DNA of 64,000 bases from Prochloron sp965198675 (GTDB lineage: Bacteria; Cyanobacteriota; Cyanobacteriia; Cyanobacteriales; Prochloraceae), in NCBI GenBank assembly GCA_965198675.1, contig OZ240666.1, positions 1,054,001-1,118,000 on the forward strand, given 5' to 3'. Below, piece after piece: positions 35,988-43,961 of this stretch. Position numbers and translations under genes: made by a program. The number at the start of each line of letters is the position of its first letter. Positions within the stretch are counted from its first letter, which is position 1. The notes beneath the pieces were generated by a model that ran no database searches, was not told the origin of the DNA, and saw only the letters and a list, made by a program, of their open reading frames with translations.

Positions 35988-37333
35988 TGTTCATTAACAG
36001 TATGAATACAACAGTGCAACACTTTGCAATATTCCTGGGCAATTATTTCCGGGGTAAAATGGGATTGGAGATAATTGCGGCCATCTTTACCCATTTTAGC
36101 TCCTTTTTGCGGATTTAAGTAAAGTTCGCGCATAAATTTCCCTAGATTTTTCCCGTCCCCATTATCGAATGCCTGACCGCAGTTGGCATTACTTAAAAGC
36201 TGGCGGAGATAGGAATAGGATTCGCAGATTGCCGCCACCGGGCGCCCAGCAGCTAAAAGACCATAGAGCTTGCTCGGGGCTACTATACCTTCTAAACCAG
36301 GGGCAATGCTGACTAAACCCAAATCGCAGCTGCTTAGGGAGTAAGGGAGGACTTCTTTGTCTTGATAGGGCAGAAATAAACAGTTGGATAACCTAGCCTC
36401 ATTTACCAGATCCTGACACCTGGGCAACTTAGCTCCAGCACCAATAAACAAAAACTGGATCGGTTCTTCTTTGAGCAGTTGAGCTGCGGCTATAATTGTA
36501 TCTAAATCGTGACACCTGCCTAAGTTACCTGAGTATAAGACCACAAATTTATCTGTTAAGCCATATTTGTGAGCAAACCAGTTTTTGTGTTTGCATAGAG
36601 GTTTAATAACCTGGGGATTAGCCCAATTATGAATAACGGTAATCTTTTGATTTAGTTGGGGGTGGTGGGTGAGAATGCGGTCTTTCATGGTGGGACTTAT
36701 AGCAACGATCGCTTCCGCTTCTTGCCAAACTAAGCGATTTATGCGGTGCCACAATCTTACCAGCCAATGGTTATCAGGGATTATATTTAGGTTCACGGCT
36801 ACATTGGGATATAAATCGTAGACTAAACAGATATAAGGCAGGCCTAAGCATTTTTTTGCTAAGTAGCCGACAATACCTAAAAATGGAGGTGCTGTGGTCA
36901 GCAGTAAAATATCCCCACGGCACCAAGGATTGAGTAAATGTAAGGCGGAACGCATGCAAAATAACAGGCCATTGATTACTTTGCCTCGAATTCTTTTCGG
37001 CCAGATCCGGGAAAACTTGGAACGTTTGACGGATAAAGAATCGGTAAATTCAACTGGTTTCACCTTACTCTTATCAGTAGCATATCCCGGCTGACTTGTC
37101 AAGATGTGAATTTGTATTCCCTGTTCTTTTAATTGAAGTGCCAGTTCTTCAATTAACTGACCGGTAGCTGCATAGTCTGGGGGATAAAACTCGGTAACTA
37201 AGTTTACCGTAATCAAATTTTTTTGCTTATTATTGATGCAGAAATGCTTGGGAATAGTTGAAACTAAATTTTGATTTTTCGAAGTACTATTATTATCTAT
37301 GAAAGATGGTTTGAGTTGCAATTTTCTTTTCAT
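35984..37333 (-). CDS. Glycosyltransferase family 4 (WcaI-like)
   Basis: A 449-residue GT-B protein. After a 40-residue polar leader comes TVNLVTEFYPPDYAATGQLI EELALQL, the WcaI-type start of colanic-acid-like transferases. The donor domain has VVLYSGNLGRCHDLDTIIAA and GLEGIVAPSKLYGLLAAGRP with the PSK variant of the catalytic motif. It is the first gene of the minus-strand cluster, and its stop overlaps the start of wzc. The upstream sequence (37334-37421) contains A/T-rich stretches suitable for a promoter, but none is certain. Confidence 0.87.
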   Translation of the reverse strand: MKRKLQLKPSFIDNNSTSKNQNLVSTIPKHFCINNKQKNLITVNLVTEFYPPDYAATGQLIEELALQLKEQGIQIHILTSQPGYATDKSKVKPVEFTDSLSVKRSKFSRIWPKRIRGKVINGLLFCMRSALHLLNPWCRGDILLLTTAPPFLGIVGYLAKKCLGLPYICLVYDLYPNVAVNLNIIPDNHWLVRLWHRINRLVWQEAEAIVAISPTMKDRILTHHPQLNQKITVIHNWANPQVIKPLCKHKNWFAHKYGLTDKFVVLYSGNLGRCHDLDTIIAAAQLLKEEPIQFLFIGAGAKLPRCQDLVNEARLSNCLFLPYQDKEVLPYSLSSCDLGLVSIAPGLEGIVAPSKLYGLLAAGRPVAAICESYSYLRQLLSNANCGQAFDNGDGKNLGKFMRELYLNPQKGAKMGKDGRNYLQSHFTPEIIAQEYCKVLHCCIHTVNEQ

Positions 37334-37421
37334 TGATTTTCAGAGAATGGCAATTGGATATATTGTAACTTAATGCTAAAAATAGCAAGTGAGTTAAATC
37401 ACAAACCTAGTTCTCGTTTGA

Positions 37422-37620
37422 TCAGGTTAATTGAGTGATCGCCGATCTAGTTTTCGCTTTGAAAAAGTAACAACTGGTAACTACAGTAGCGGCTTGGGTT
37501 TGTTCTAGGACCCGGGCTAACTCCTCTAGGGGTACCAATTCTATTATACTACCCAGGTGTTGCTCTAATTCAGTCACTATCAATTCCCCTACACCCAGGT
37601 CTCTTTGAGGTACTGTCACG
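37422..37620 (-). pseudogene. Short fragment resembling the effector region of a GntR-type regulator
   Basis: The minus strand encodes VGELIVTELEQHLGSIIELV PLEELARVLEQTQAATVVTS CYF, which reads as real protein and resembles the C-terminal part of some cyanobacterial GntR-family regulators. It ends KAKTRSAITQLT just before a stop. The N-terminal side is replaced by C/G-rich repeat sequence. The family call is weak; that it is a coding relic is more certain. Confidence 0.35.
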
Positions 37621-37732
37621 AGGAAGGCACGGGAGCGGGGAAGCCCTGTGTCTTTAGACCAGGGAGGAACGGGGGTGGGGGAAATTGTTGTATCCCCCAA
37701 ACCTCCAATTCGGTCGTAAAGTTTGCCGAGCC

Positions 37733-37802
37733 AACCCACCCCTACCCCCAACCCCCCTCTACTCCCCCCAGGGGGAGACCGGGAGGGGGAAAGGGGGTGG
37801 GT
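37733..37802. repeat. C/G-rich palindromic repeat
   Basis: CCCACCCCTACCCCCAACCC on one side pairs with GGGAGGGGGAAAGGGGGTGG on the other around CCCCCAGGGGGAG. It belongs to the same hairpin class as 17796-17868. Confidence 0.55.
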
Positions 37803-37821
37803 AGTATCCAGACAGCACTGT

Positions 37822-38044
37822 TTTACCCCTCGTAAGACTGTTTAACCATCCGGTTCTAGCAGCTCTGAAGCTGGCAAGCACCTCAAGGTAGGAATTTTAA
37901 CTCTTGCCAATAACGTAGTCAGGTCAGTTAAGTAGGATGCGTTAGCACACGTCTGGAGAAGTGTTTAAAGCTGACAGCTATGGCGTAACGCATCCTACAG
38001 TTGGAGGCTCGAAGCCCCGTCACAAAGCGAGCGGGGTGCTGACC
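37822..38044 (+). mobile_element. Remnant or mini-element with IS200/IS605-type ends, copy B, with a nested repeat
   Basis: Contains GACTGTTTAACC at the left and GGAGGCTCGAAGCCCCGTC... GCGGGGTGCTGACC at the right, shared with copy A at 30497-30690. Nested inside is a 67-bp unit (37932-37998) with perfect 13-bp inverted ends GTAGGATGCGTTA / TAACGCATCCTAC, the class also seen at 45732-45811. No ORF. The right hairpin ends 6 bp before the 3' end of the small gene at 38051. Confidence 0.5.
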
Positions 38045-38050
38045 AAGACC

Positions 38051-38308
38051 TTAGCAAAGAGCGCGCAAACGCCAGTCTATGGCACTCAGGAACAATTCCC
38101 GGGCCTGAATTAAAGTGTATCCCAGTGCGAGCAAATCATCCAGACTTTTTTGCATTAACCCCTCTGCTTCATTGGTGGAACTTCCTGATCTACCTCTTTC
38201 CTTAACATAGATTCCAGATCCAGTTTGGGCTAATATTTGCTGGGAGGGGGGAATTTCCCTGTCAGGAATAATTTGCAGCCTGGTGGGTCTAAAATTGGTT
38301 AAGGCCAT
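38051..38308 (-). CDS. Small protein of unknown function
   Basis: An 85-residue ORF from ATG 38308 with MALTNFRPTRLQIIPDREIP, an Ala/Leu-rich amphipathic part (SLDDLLALGYTLIQARELFL) and a C-terminal WRLRALC. Codon use looks like neighbouring genes and there is no overlap with another gene. It is divergent from the dienelactone hydrolase with 19 bp between start codons. I do not recognise a family. It could be a conserved small cyanobacterial protein or chance; the amphipathic helix favours the former. Confidence 0.45.
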   Translation of the reverse strand: MALTNFRPTRLQIIPDREIPPSQQILAQTGSGIYVKERGRSGSSTNEAEGLMQKSLDDLLALGYTLIQARELFLSAIDWRLRALC

Positions 38309-38327
38309 GTAACTCAAGGAAGATAAG

Positions 38328-39062
38328 ATGATCAGGAAGGAAAGGGTTCAGGTTTTTAACGGTGATTTGGCAATTGACGCTTATTTAGCGGTTCCGGAAG
38401 ATGCAGGACCGTTTCCAGGGGTGGTGGTGATTCAGGAAATCTTTGGAGTCAACTTTCATATTCGGAATGTGACGGAAAGATTGGCTAAACTGGGTTATGC
38501 TGCTATTGCTCCGGCTATTTATCAGCGCCAAGCTCCGGGTTTTGAGGTAGGATACGATCCAGAAGCAGTGGGCATTGGCAGGATCTATAAGAACCATACT
38601 AAAGCGTCGAAACTTCTAGGGGATATTCAGGGGGCGATTCAATACCTCTACAGTTTACCTCAAGTGAAGTCAGATGGAGTAGGTTGTATTGGTTTTTGCT
38701 TTGGTGGTCACGTCGCTTATTTAGCCGCTACCCTAGATGATATCAAAGCCACCGCTTCTTTCTATGGAGCAGGTATTACCACTTGGTCTCCGGGAGGGGG
38801 GGAACCCACAATCAGACGCACAGGAGCAATTAAAGGGACTCTCTATGGTTTCTTCGGTTTGGAAGATGGTAGTATTCCGGTGGCAGAGGTAGAGGAAATT
38901 GAAGCAGAACTGACTAAATACAACATTCCCCACCGGATTTTTACCTATGAGGGTGCAGACCATGGCTTTTTCTGCGATGCTCGTGGGAGTTATAATCCCA
39001 TAGCAGCAGGAGATGCTTGGAAACAAGTGTTAGAGTTATTTGCAGCAAAACTTAAAGGTTGA
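38328..39062 (+). CDS. Dienelactone hydrolase family protein
   Basis: An alpha/beta hydrolase of 244 residues. The nucleophile elbow GCIGFCFGGHVAYLAA has Cys in place of Ser, as in true dienelactone hydrolases; the acid is in GFFGLEDGSIPVAEVEEIEA and the His in TYEGADHGFFCD. N-terminal PGVVVIQEIFGVNFHIRNVT is the family signature. It probably hydrolyses cyclic esters or other small esters in the cytosol. Its stop codon lies 4 bp before the S1-protein start, suggesting a two-gene operon. Confidence 0.9.
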   Translation: MIRKERVQVFNGDLAIDAYLAVPEDAGPFPGVVVIQEIFGVNFHIRNVTERLAKLGYAAIAPAIYQRQAPGFEVGYDPEAVGIGRIYKNHTKASKLLGDIQGAIQYLYSLPQVKSDGVGCIGFCFGGHVAYLAATLDDIKATASFYGAGITTWSPGGGEPTIRRTGAIKGTLYGFFGLEDGSIPVAEVEEIEAELTKYNIPHRIFTYEGADHGFFCDARGSYNPIAAGDAWKQVLELFAAKLKG

Positions 39063-39066
39063 CGAC

Positions 39067-39954
39067 ATGGGACTTTACGACGATTTTGCCAAGGGGCTGG
39101 AAGAACATGACTACCAGTTTGAGAAAGGACAGGTAGTACGGGGGAAGGTGGTGGAACGGGAAGCTGGGGGAGTCTATGTGGATATTGGGGCTAAATCTCC
39201 CGGTTTCGTTCCTCTGGAAGAGGTTTCTTTCCAAAAAACCGATTCGGTCTGGGAGTTGTTACCCTTGGAAGAGGAAATAGAATTTCTCATTATCCGGGAA
39301 CAGAATGAAGATGGTAAAGTAACTCTTTCCCGTCGTCAGTTGGAAATAAAGTATATTTGGGAGGATTTGGCCCAAATGGCAGCTGAGAGTCGTTCAGTAC
39401 AAATCAAGGTGACGGGAACTAATAAGGGGGGTATTGTAGGGGAGGTAGAAGGGCTGAGAGGTTTCATCCCCCGCTCCCACCTGGTAGAATCCAACAACCT
39501 GGATTCTCTCATCGGCGAAACCCTGACTGCTAATTTTTTGGAAGTGGATCGGGAACGGAATAAGTTGGTCTTGTCTCAGCGTCAAGCTGTTCGTGCTGCT
39601 GCTATGGAAAACTTAGCAGTGGGAACTCTAGCTGAGGGTAAGGTGGCTAATATTAAGCCCTATGGGGTGTTTGTGGATTTAGGTCGAATGACTGGTTTGC
39701 TCCATATTCGACAAGTCAGCGGTAAGAGGGTGGATTCTCTGGAAGCAATTTTTCAGGTGGGACAGCAAATTAAAGTGGTGGTGACTGAAATAGATGAGTA
39801 CGAAAATCGCATCTCACTCTCCACTAAGGTTTTGGAAAGCTACCCGGGAGAGATTTTAGAGAAAATGACTGTAGTTATGGCTAATGCTGAGGAAAGGGTA
39901 GAACAGTTATCAGCAAAGGACTCTGTTGAAACGGAAACCAAAAATGCCATTTGA
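39067..39954 (+). CDS. S1 RNA-binding domain protein (Rps1b-like)
   Basis: A 295-residue protein with three S1 domains at about residues 20-90 (GQVVRGKVVEREAGGVYVDI), 108-175 and 190-258 (GTLAEGKVANIKPYGVFVDL). It resembles the shorter second ribosomal protein S1 of cyanobacteria rather than the long ribosomal one. S1 domains bind single-stranded RNA and help mRNA binding to the 30S subunit. The start MGLYDDFAKGLEEHDYQFEK at 39067 is chosen, since the open frame upstream overlaps the hydrolase. Its last 11 bp overlap the Rpn pseudogene. Confidence 0.85.
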   Translation: MGLYDDFAKGLEEHDYQFEKGQVVRGKVVEREAGGVYVDIGAKSPGFVPLEEVSFQKTDSVWELLPLEEEIEFLIIREQNEDGKVTLSRRQLEIKYIWEDLAQMAAESRSVQIKVTGTNKGGIVGEVEGLRGFIPRSHLVESNNLDSLIGETLTANFLEVDRERNKLVLSQRQAVRAAAMENLAVGTLAEGKVANIKPYGVFVDLGRMTGLLHIRQVSGKRVDSLEAIFQVGQQIKVVVTEIDEYENRISLSTKVLESYPGEILEKMTVVMANAEERVEQLSAKDSVETETKNAI

Positions 39955-40526
39955 TAGCACATGTAAATTCATTGCCGAAAATTTTCCCCAAGATATGGCC
40001 ACCTGGTTACTGGGAAAACCCGTTACCTTAACCAAAATAGAACCCTCAGAGCTTTCTGTAGAACCAATTCGAGCCGATTCCTTAATCCTCCTCCAATCTA
40101 AAAACGAAATATTGCACCTAGAATTCCAGGTAGATCCCAAACCCGATGTTCCCTTTAGAGAAGCAGATTATTTTCTGCGATTGCATCGAATTTTCCCCGA
40201 AAAATCTGTTCGTCAGATAGATTACTATCTTCAGAAAAACTAATTCATCTCTAGTATATCAGGATACCTTCATACTGGGAAAAATGCGGCATAGTTATGA
40301 AGTGATCCGATTTTGGGAATGTGACGTAGAACAATTTCTCTATTTACCAGGATTGTTACCTTTTGCAGGGACGGAAAATCCCCAAGAAATCCTCGCTACA
40401 GTTGCTCGGAAAATTGAGCATATTCCTGAAGAAAGGGAAAGAAGTAATATAGCAGCTTCTACTGCTGTTTTAGCTGGGTTATTATACTCTAGAGACGTCA
40501 TTACCAAAATATTGAGGCAAGATATT

Positions 40527-40871
40527 AGACATCTCCTAAAAAGAAACTCAAAAATTCTTAAGGGTAGTGTAATTGTCCACATATTAGGATTTTGTGAGGA
40601 TTTTAAATGTTGGAATATCAGGGGTAAACTTAGAGTAGTGCAGGCGATCGCCGATTTTAGGGGTTAATTTCTCAATTGAGTATTAGGTTATTGAAATTAA
40701 TCATTCGAGCAGCCTTCAATGTATTCTTGGAATTGTCAATTTTTTGGCAAGTTGCTAACAAGAAGCTGCTCTAATACCTAAAAAATCGCCAAGAACAAGT
40801 TTTTTAAACTCTTATGGCTCTCAGCTCAAATGTAGTCCCAGAGTGGTCTTGAGGTTTTTAGGAGATGTCTA
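40527..40871. mobile_element. 345-bp non-autonomous element with 16-bp inverted repeats (MITE)
   Basis: Perfect inverted ends AGACATCTCCTAAAAA (40527-40542) and TTTTTAGGAGATGTCT (40856-40871), flanked by a direct ATT on both sides (40524-40526, 40872-40874), show a 3-bp target duplication. No transposase ORF is present inside. The insert interrupts the Rpn-like gene between codons for QDI and MKES. Family unknown; 3-bp duplications occur in IS5-related groups. Confidence 0.85.
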
Positions 40872-40962
40872 TTATGAAAGAATCCACCATGTATCAAACA
40901 ATTAAAGCGGAAGGTTTCCAACAGGGAATTGAGCAGGGAATGGCGCAGGGAATAGCGCAAGG

Positions 40963-41009
40963 GGAGCGATCCGGGGTGGAACACCGGATCTGCTACCGCA
41001 GATCGCTCC
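40963..41009. repeat. Nested palindrome embedded in the Rpn reading frame
   Basis: GGAGCGATC and GATCGCTCC enclose a second palindrome GATCTGC-tacc-GCAGATC and a CCGG pair. The frame stays open through it (ERSGVEHRICYRRSL), replacing a stretch that in relatives is simple Gln/Gly/Lys-rich. It looks like an inserted repetitive palindrome that happens to be translated. Confidence 0.6.
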
Positions 41010-41164
41010 TTCTTCGGCTCCTAAATCGTCGTCTTGGGGTGGTACCCCCCGAGTTAATCGCTCAAATTGACACCCTCCCCTTACACAAACTGGAAGATTT
41101 GGGGGAAGCTTTGTTGGATTTTAGGGAGGAAGCTGATTTATCCTCCTGGTTCCAATCTCACAGC

Positions 41165-41591
41165 TAACCTTATCGAGACCAACGGGGATGTTAGCGAACA
41201 GACTGAAATAACAACCGTAGTTGGAAACTTTCTAGCATGGGATGAAACTGGAGGTCATAGTACCCTCCAAAAAAATGAAATTGTTGGGTTATCTAAGATT
41301 TTGGACACAGAACAGAACTTCCATTCAAACCTGTTAAAAAATGATATTCGTGCCATCTTCGGCAAAGATATCAAGCCTAGCTACAGCCAAATAACCAAAG
41401 ACTACCTTTATTGCCTTTATGAAGGTCTCTCTAATTTAGATCCAGTCGTTCACACTGGACAGATGATTACTGCCTTGTGGGAAAGCCTTTCAAGCTTTTC
41501 TTCCGTAAAGAAAGATAATTTGTCCTACTTCAGAACTCATGTAGGAGGTGACGATCCCGCTGAACCTTATCATGTTCAAATGACTTCTTAA
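41165..41591 (+). pseudogene. C-terminal fragment, possibly of a heme-oxygenase-like iron enzyme
   Basis: The frame becomes protein-like at NLIETNGDVSEQTEITTVVG and runs through LKNDIRAIFGKDIKPSYSQI, DPVVHTGQMITALWESLSSF and ends YFRTHVGGDDPAEPYHVQMT S at TAA. The His, Asp and final Tyr-His in H-V-G-G-D-D-P-A-E-P-Y-H resemble the last metal-binding helix of heme-oxygenase-like diiron proteins (for example DUF3865), but this is tentative. No start codon precedes it; the open frame upstream is only the alternative frame of the Rpn gene, so the 5' half is missing. Confidence 0.45.
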
Positions 41592-41602
41592 ATAACAGGG
41601 TC

Positions 41603-41636
41603 ATGCCTTGAGCTTTTCTCTCTATTGTCAAGGCAT
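41603..41636 (+). terminator. Hairpin after the iron-enzyme fragment
   Basis: Inverted repeat ATGCCTTGA (41603-41611) and TCAAGGCAT (41628-41636) with a 16-nt loop; a short T-run follows about 7 bases later. Consistent with a transcription terminator between the fragment and the CsaA-like gene. Confidence 0.4.
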
Positions 41637-41711
41637 ACCCAGATTTTTCTTGAACTGGCTTTTACTGAAAGCTATCTTTTAAACGTTTAATAAAAGGATA
41701 GGTATATAACA

Positions 41712-42077
41712 ATGAAAACAGACAATTCCACTCTAGTAGCTTTATCGGAGATACCTTTTTCTGACTTTCTTAAGGTAGATATTAGAATTGGTCAAATCAT
41801 TGAAGTTAGTGATAATACAAAAGCAAAACACCCAGCTTACATACTGACCCTTGATTTTGGTAAATTCGGCACAAAGAAGAGTTCTGCACAAATTACTGAG
41901 AACTATTCAAAGGAAGAATTAGTAGGAAAGCAAGTTGTCGCCATTGTTAACTTTGCTCCTAAAAGAGTAGCTGGTGTCAAATCAGAAGTGTTAGTATTGG
42001 CTGCTGTCTGTAAAACACATGGCACAGTTTTATTGCAACCAAACCTTTCTGTAGAAAATGGTGCCCGTATCGCCTGA
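41712..42077 (+). CDS. CsaA-like tRNA-binding domain protein
   Basis: A 121-residue stand-alone EMAP/Arc1p-type OB-fold protein. FLKVDIRIGQIIEVSDNTKA, PAYILTLDFGKFGTKKSSAQ, ITENYSKEELVGKQVVAIVN FAPKRVAGVKSEVLVLAA are all family blocks in the right order. CsaA acts as a secretion-related chaperone in Bacillus and binds tRNA-like targets. AGGATAGGTATATAACAATG gives a plausible ribosome-binding site. It lies alone between a terminator-like hairpin and a repeat-rich gap. Confidence 0.87.
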   Translation: MKTDNSTLVALSEIPFSDFLKVDIRIGQIIEVSDNTKAKHPAYILTLDFGKFGTKKSSAQITENYSKEELVGKQVVAIVNFAPKRVAGVKSEVLVLAAVCKTHGTVLLQPNLSVENGARIA

Positions 42078-42226
42078 AATATAATCCCAAAGGCGTTTTA
42101 GTAGTGAGCAGTGGTTGTAAACCGCTCCTTAACGCAGATAATTGCGAAGCAAAGCGCAAGCTTTGCGTAAGCAACCGCGTAAGCGTCCCGCCCTTGGCGG
42201 GAGCAGATGTTCGCTGATAATCGAAC

Positions 42227-42260
42227 CTCTCTGCGTCTCTGCGCCTCTGCGCCTCTGCGT
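42227..42260. repeat. STRR-type repeat CTCTGCG
   Basis: Four near-tandem CTCTGCGCC / CTCTGCGTC units. A TATAAT-like hexamer follows at 42271-42276, upstream of the Hsp70-like gene at 42308. The gap before it (42078-42226) also has a CCCGCC-ctt-GGCGGG hairpin. Confidence 0.75.
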
Positions 42261-42307
42261 GAAACTATACTATAATATAGTAATAATATCCCAAAACCCA
42301 CTCCTCC

Positions 42308-43909
42308 ATGTCCATCGCAATTGATTTTGGTACCAGTAACACCGTAATAGCTCGCTGGAACTCAGTTACAGAAGAAGCAGAAATCCTGAACTTGTCTGGA
42401 CTTTCCCAAAAATTGAACAACAGTCCCCCTCTTATACCTAGTTTAGTCTATGTAGAAGATGCTCAGCAGGGGAAAATCATCTTGGGAGCTGAAGTACAGG
42501 AACGGGGTTCGGACCTGAGTAAGGATCCTCGCTTCTTCAGCAACTTCAAACGGGGTATAGGAGTTAATTTGGGGTTCCTCCCGGAGTTAGACCAACGTAC
42601 TGTGACTTTTGAGCAAGTGGGGGAGTGGTTTCTCCAAGCATTACTTGCTCAAGTAGAGACACCAGAGTCCTTAGTGCTGACAGTTCCTGTAGATAGCTTT
42701 GAAGTGTACCGTAACTGGTTGACAGGAGCTTGTGAAGGTTGGCAGACAAAAAAGGTTCGTCTTATCGACGAACCAACAGCAGCTGCTCTAGGTTATGGTA
42801 CCGCAGAAGGGGACATATTGTTGGTGGTGGATTTTGGGGGTGGCACTCTGGATCTGTCCCTAGTACAATTAAATACAGGCATTACTAAGGAACCCCAGGG
42901 GTTTATCCTTAAGTGGGGCACTAAGTTATTGGGGAAAAGTGGGACCCAAAAGCAGAGAACTGCTCAAGTCTTAGCTAAAGTGGGGGAAAACCTGGGGGGT
43001 TCGGACATAGATAATTGGTTGGTGGACTATTTTGCCCAAACTCAAGGGTTACCCAAATCCTCTTTAACCACTCGTTTAGCAGAACAGTTAAAAATCGACC
43101 TATCTACTGCCACTGAAGCTAAGGAAATATATTGTGATGATCCAACTGGGGAGACTTATGAGTTAGCATTAGATCGTCGGACTTTCCAGAACATTCTCAC
43201 AGAGAATAAATTCTTTGACCGACTGGATCAATTAATGACCTCAGTGTTACAACAGGGGAGACGAAAGGGTATTGAAGTGGAGGATATAGACGCTGTTTTG
43301 TTAGTGGGGGGAGGGGTGCAAATGCCTGCCTTCAACAGTTGGGTGGAGGGATACTTTGACTCGGCTAAGATAAAAAGTCATCTTCCCATGACCGCAATTG
43401 CTTCCGGAGCGTTACAATTAGCTCAGGGTTACCAACTCCGGGACTTTCTCTACCACAGTTACGGTATTCGTTATTGGAACCAACGGGACCAGTGTCACAG
43501 TTGGCACCCTCTTATTAGAAGGGGACAACCTTATCCTATGACGGAACCAGTAGAATTGGTTTTGGGTGCTTCCGTGGAAAATCAATCTCAGATAGAATTA
43601 ATTATTGGGGAGTTGGGGGCTGATATTGGCAGTACAGAAGTTTATTTTGAAGGCGATCCCGAAGGGATCCGCGGCGCGGTGCGCCTCCTTACCCGGACAA
43701 TAGAATCAGAACAAACTGTGGTTAAACCCCTGAATGACAAAAATGGGGGGCAAAACATCGCTCAGTTAAACCCTCCAGGACAACCCGGGACCGATAGAAT
43801 TAAAGTTCAGTTCCGGGTGGACGAAGATGGTTTCCTACGTGTGACAGTGGAAGACTTGCTTTTGTTCTCTACTCTGTTGGATGATTGTAAAGTAGCTCAA
43901 TTAAGTTAG
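42308..43909 (+). CDS. Hsp70 family protein, cyanobacterial short form
   Basis: A 533-residue actin-like ATPase related to DnaK. Phosphate loops MSIAIDFGTSNTVIARW and LLVVDFGGGTLDLSLVQL and the adenosine motif VLLVGGGVQMPAF are intact, as is the VRLIDEPTAAALGYG segment. The C-terminal substrate part is short and beta-rich compared with DnaK (about 610 residues), so it is a specialised relative rather than a housekeeping chaperone. Codons for GDPEGIRGAVR fall in a palindromic insert (43652-43685). Its 3' 295 bp is duplicated at 44425-44719, bracketing a toxin-antitoxin pair. Confidence 0.88.
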   Translation: MSIAIDFGTSNTVIARWNSVTEEAEILNLSGLSQKLNNSPPLIPSLVYVEDAQQGKIILGAEVQERGSDLSKDPRFFSNFKRGIGVNLGFLPELDQRTVTFEQVGEWFLQALLAQVETPESLVLTVPVDSFEVYRNWLTGACEGWQTKKVRLIDEPTAAALGYGTAEGDILLVVDFGGGTLDLSLVQLNTGITKEPQGFILKWGTKLLGKSGTQKQRTAQVLAKVGENLGGSDIDNWLVDYFAQTQGLPKSSLTTRLAEQLKIDLSTATEAKEIYCDDPTGETYELALDRRTFQNILTENKFFDRLDQLMTSVLQQGRRKGIEVEDIDAVLLVGGGVQMPAFNSWVEGYFDSAKIKSHLPMTAIASGALQLAQGYQLRDFLYHSYGIRYWNQRDQCHSWHPLIRRGQPYPMTEPVELVLGASVENQSQIELIIGELGADIGSTEVYFEGDPEGIRGAVRLLTRTIESEQTVVKPLNDKNGGQNIAQLNPPGQPGTDRIKVQFRVDEDGFLRVTVEDLLLFSTLLDDCKVAQLS

Positions 43910-43915
43910 AGGTAG
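43621..43915. repeat. Direct repeat copy 1: 3' end of the Hsp70-like gene
   Basis: This 295-bp segment is repeated almost exactly at 44425-44719 in the same orientation; few differences are visible, clustered near the 5' end (TTTGAAGGCG versus TTCGCAGACG) and at the stop. The toxin-antitoxin genes lie between the two copies. Confidence 0.92.
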
Positions 43916-43961
43916 CATTCTTTGTTCAGATTTCATATAAGTTATTCCTCATGTATTCCTC

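Larger units (their letters stand above)
39944..41167 (+). pseudogene. Rpn/PD-(D/E)XK transposase-like gene broken by a frameshift and a 345-bp insertion
   Basis: Rpn-family (PDDEXK_2) proteins are putative recombination-promoting nucleases. Part one (39944-40243) MPFDSTCKFIAENFPQDMAT...ILHLEFQVDPKPDVPFREAD holds the nuclease core (E-x-Q type). At an A5 run near 40235 one extra A shifts the frame; removing it gives YYLQKTNSSLVYQDTFILGK then MRHSYEVIRFWE. Part two continues to ILRQDI at 40526, where the 345-bp element lies; part three resumes MKESTMYQTIKAEGFQQGIE at 40875 and ends normally at 41167. The ancestral frame is exactly restored by removing the insert plus one ATT. Confidence 0.85.

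Noticed and set aside
1..37333. Genomic island or prophage
   Set aside because: No integrase, tRNA attachment site or phage structural genes were seen; housekeeping genes are interleaved with the glycan genes.
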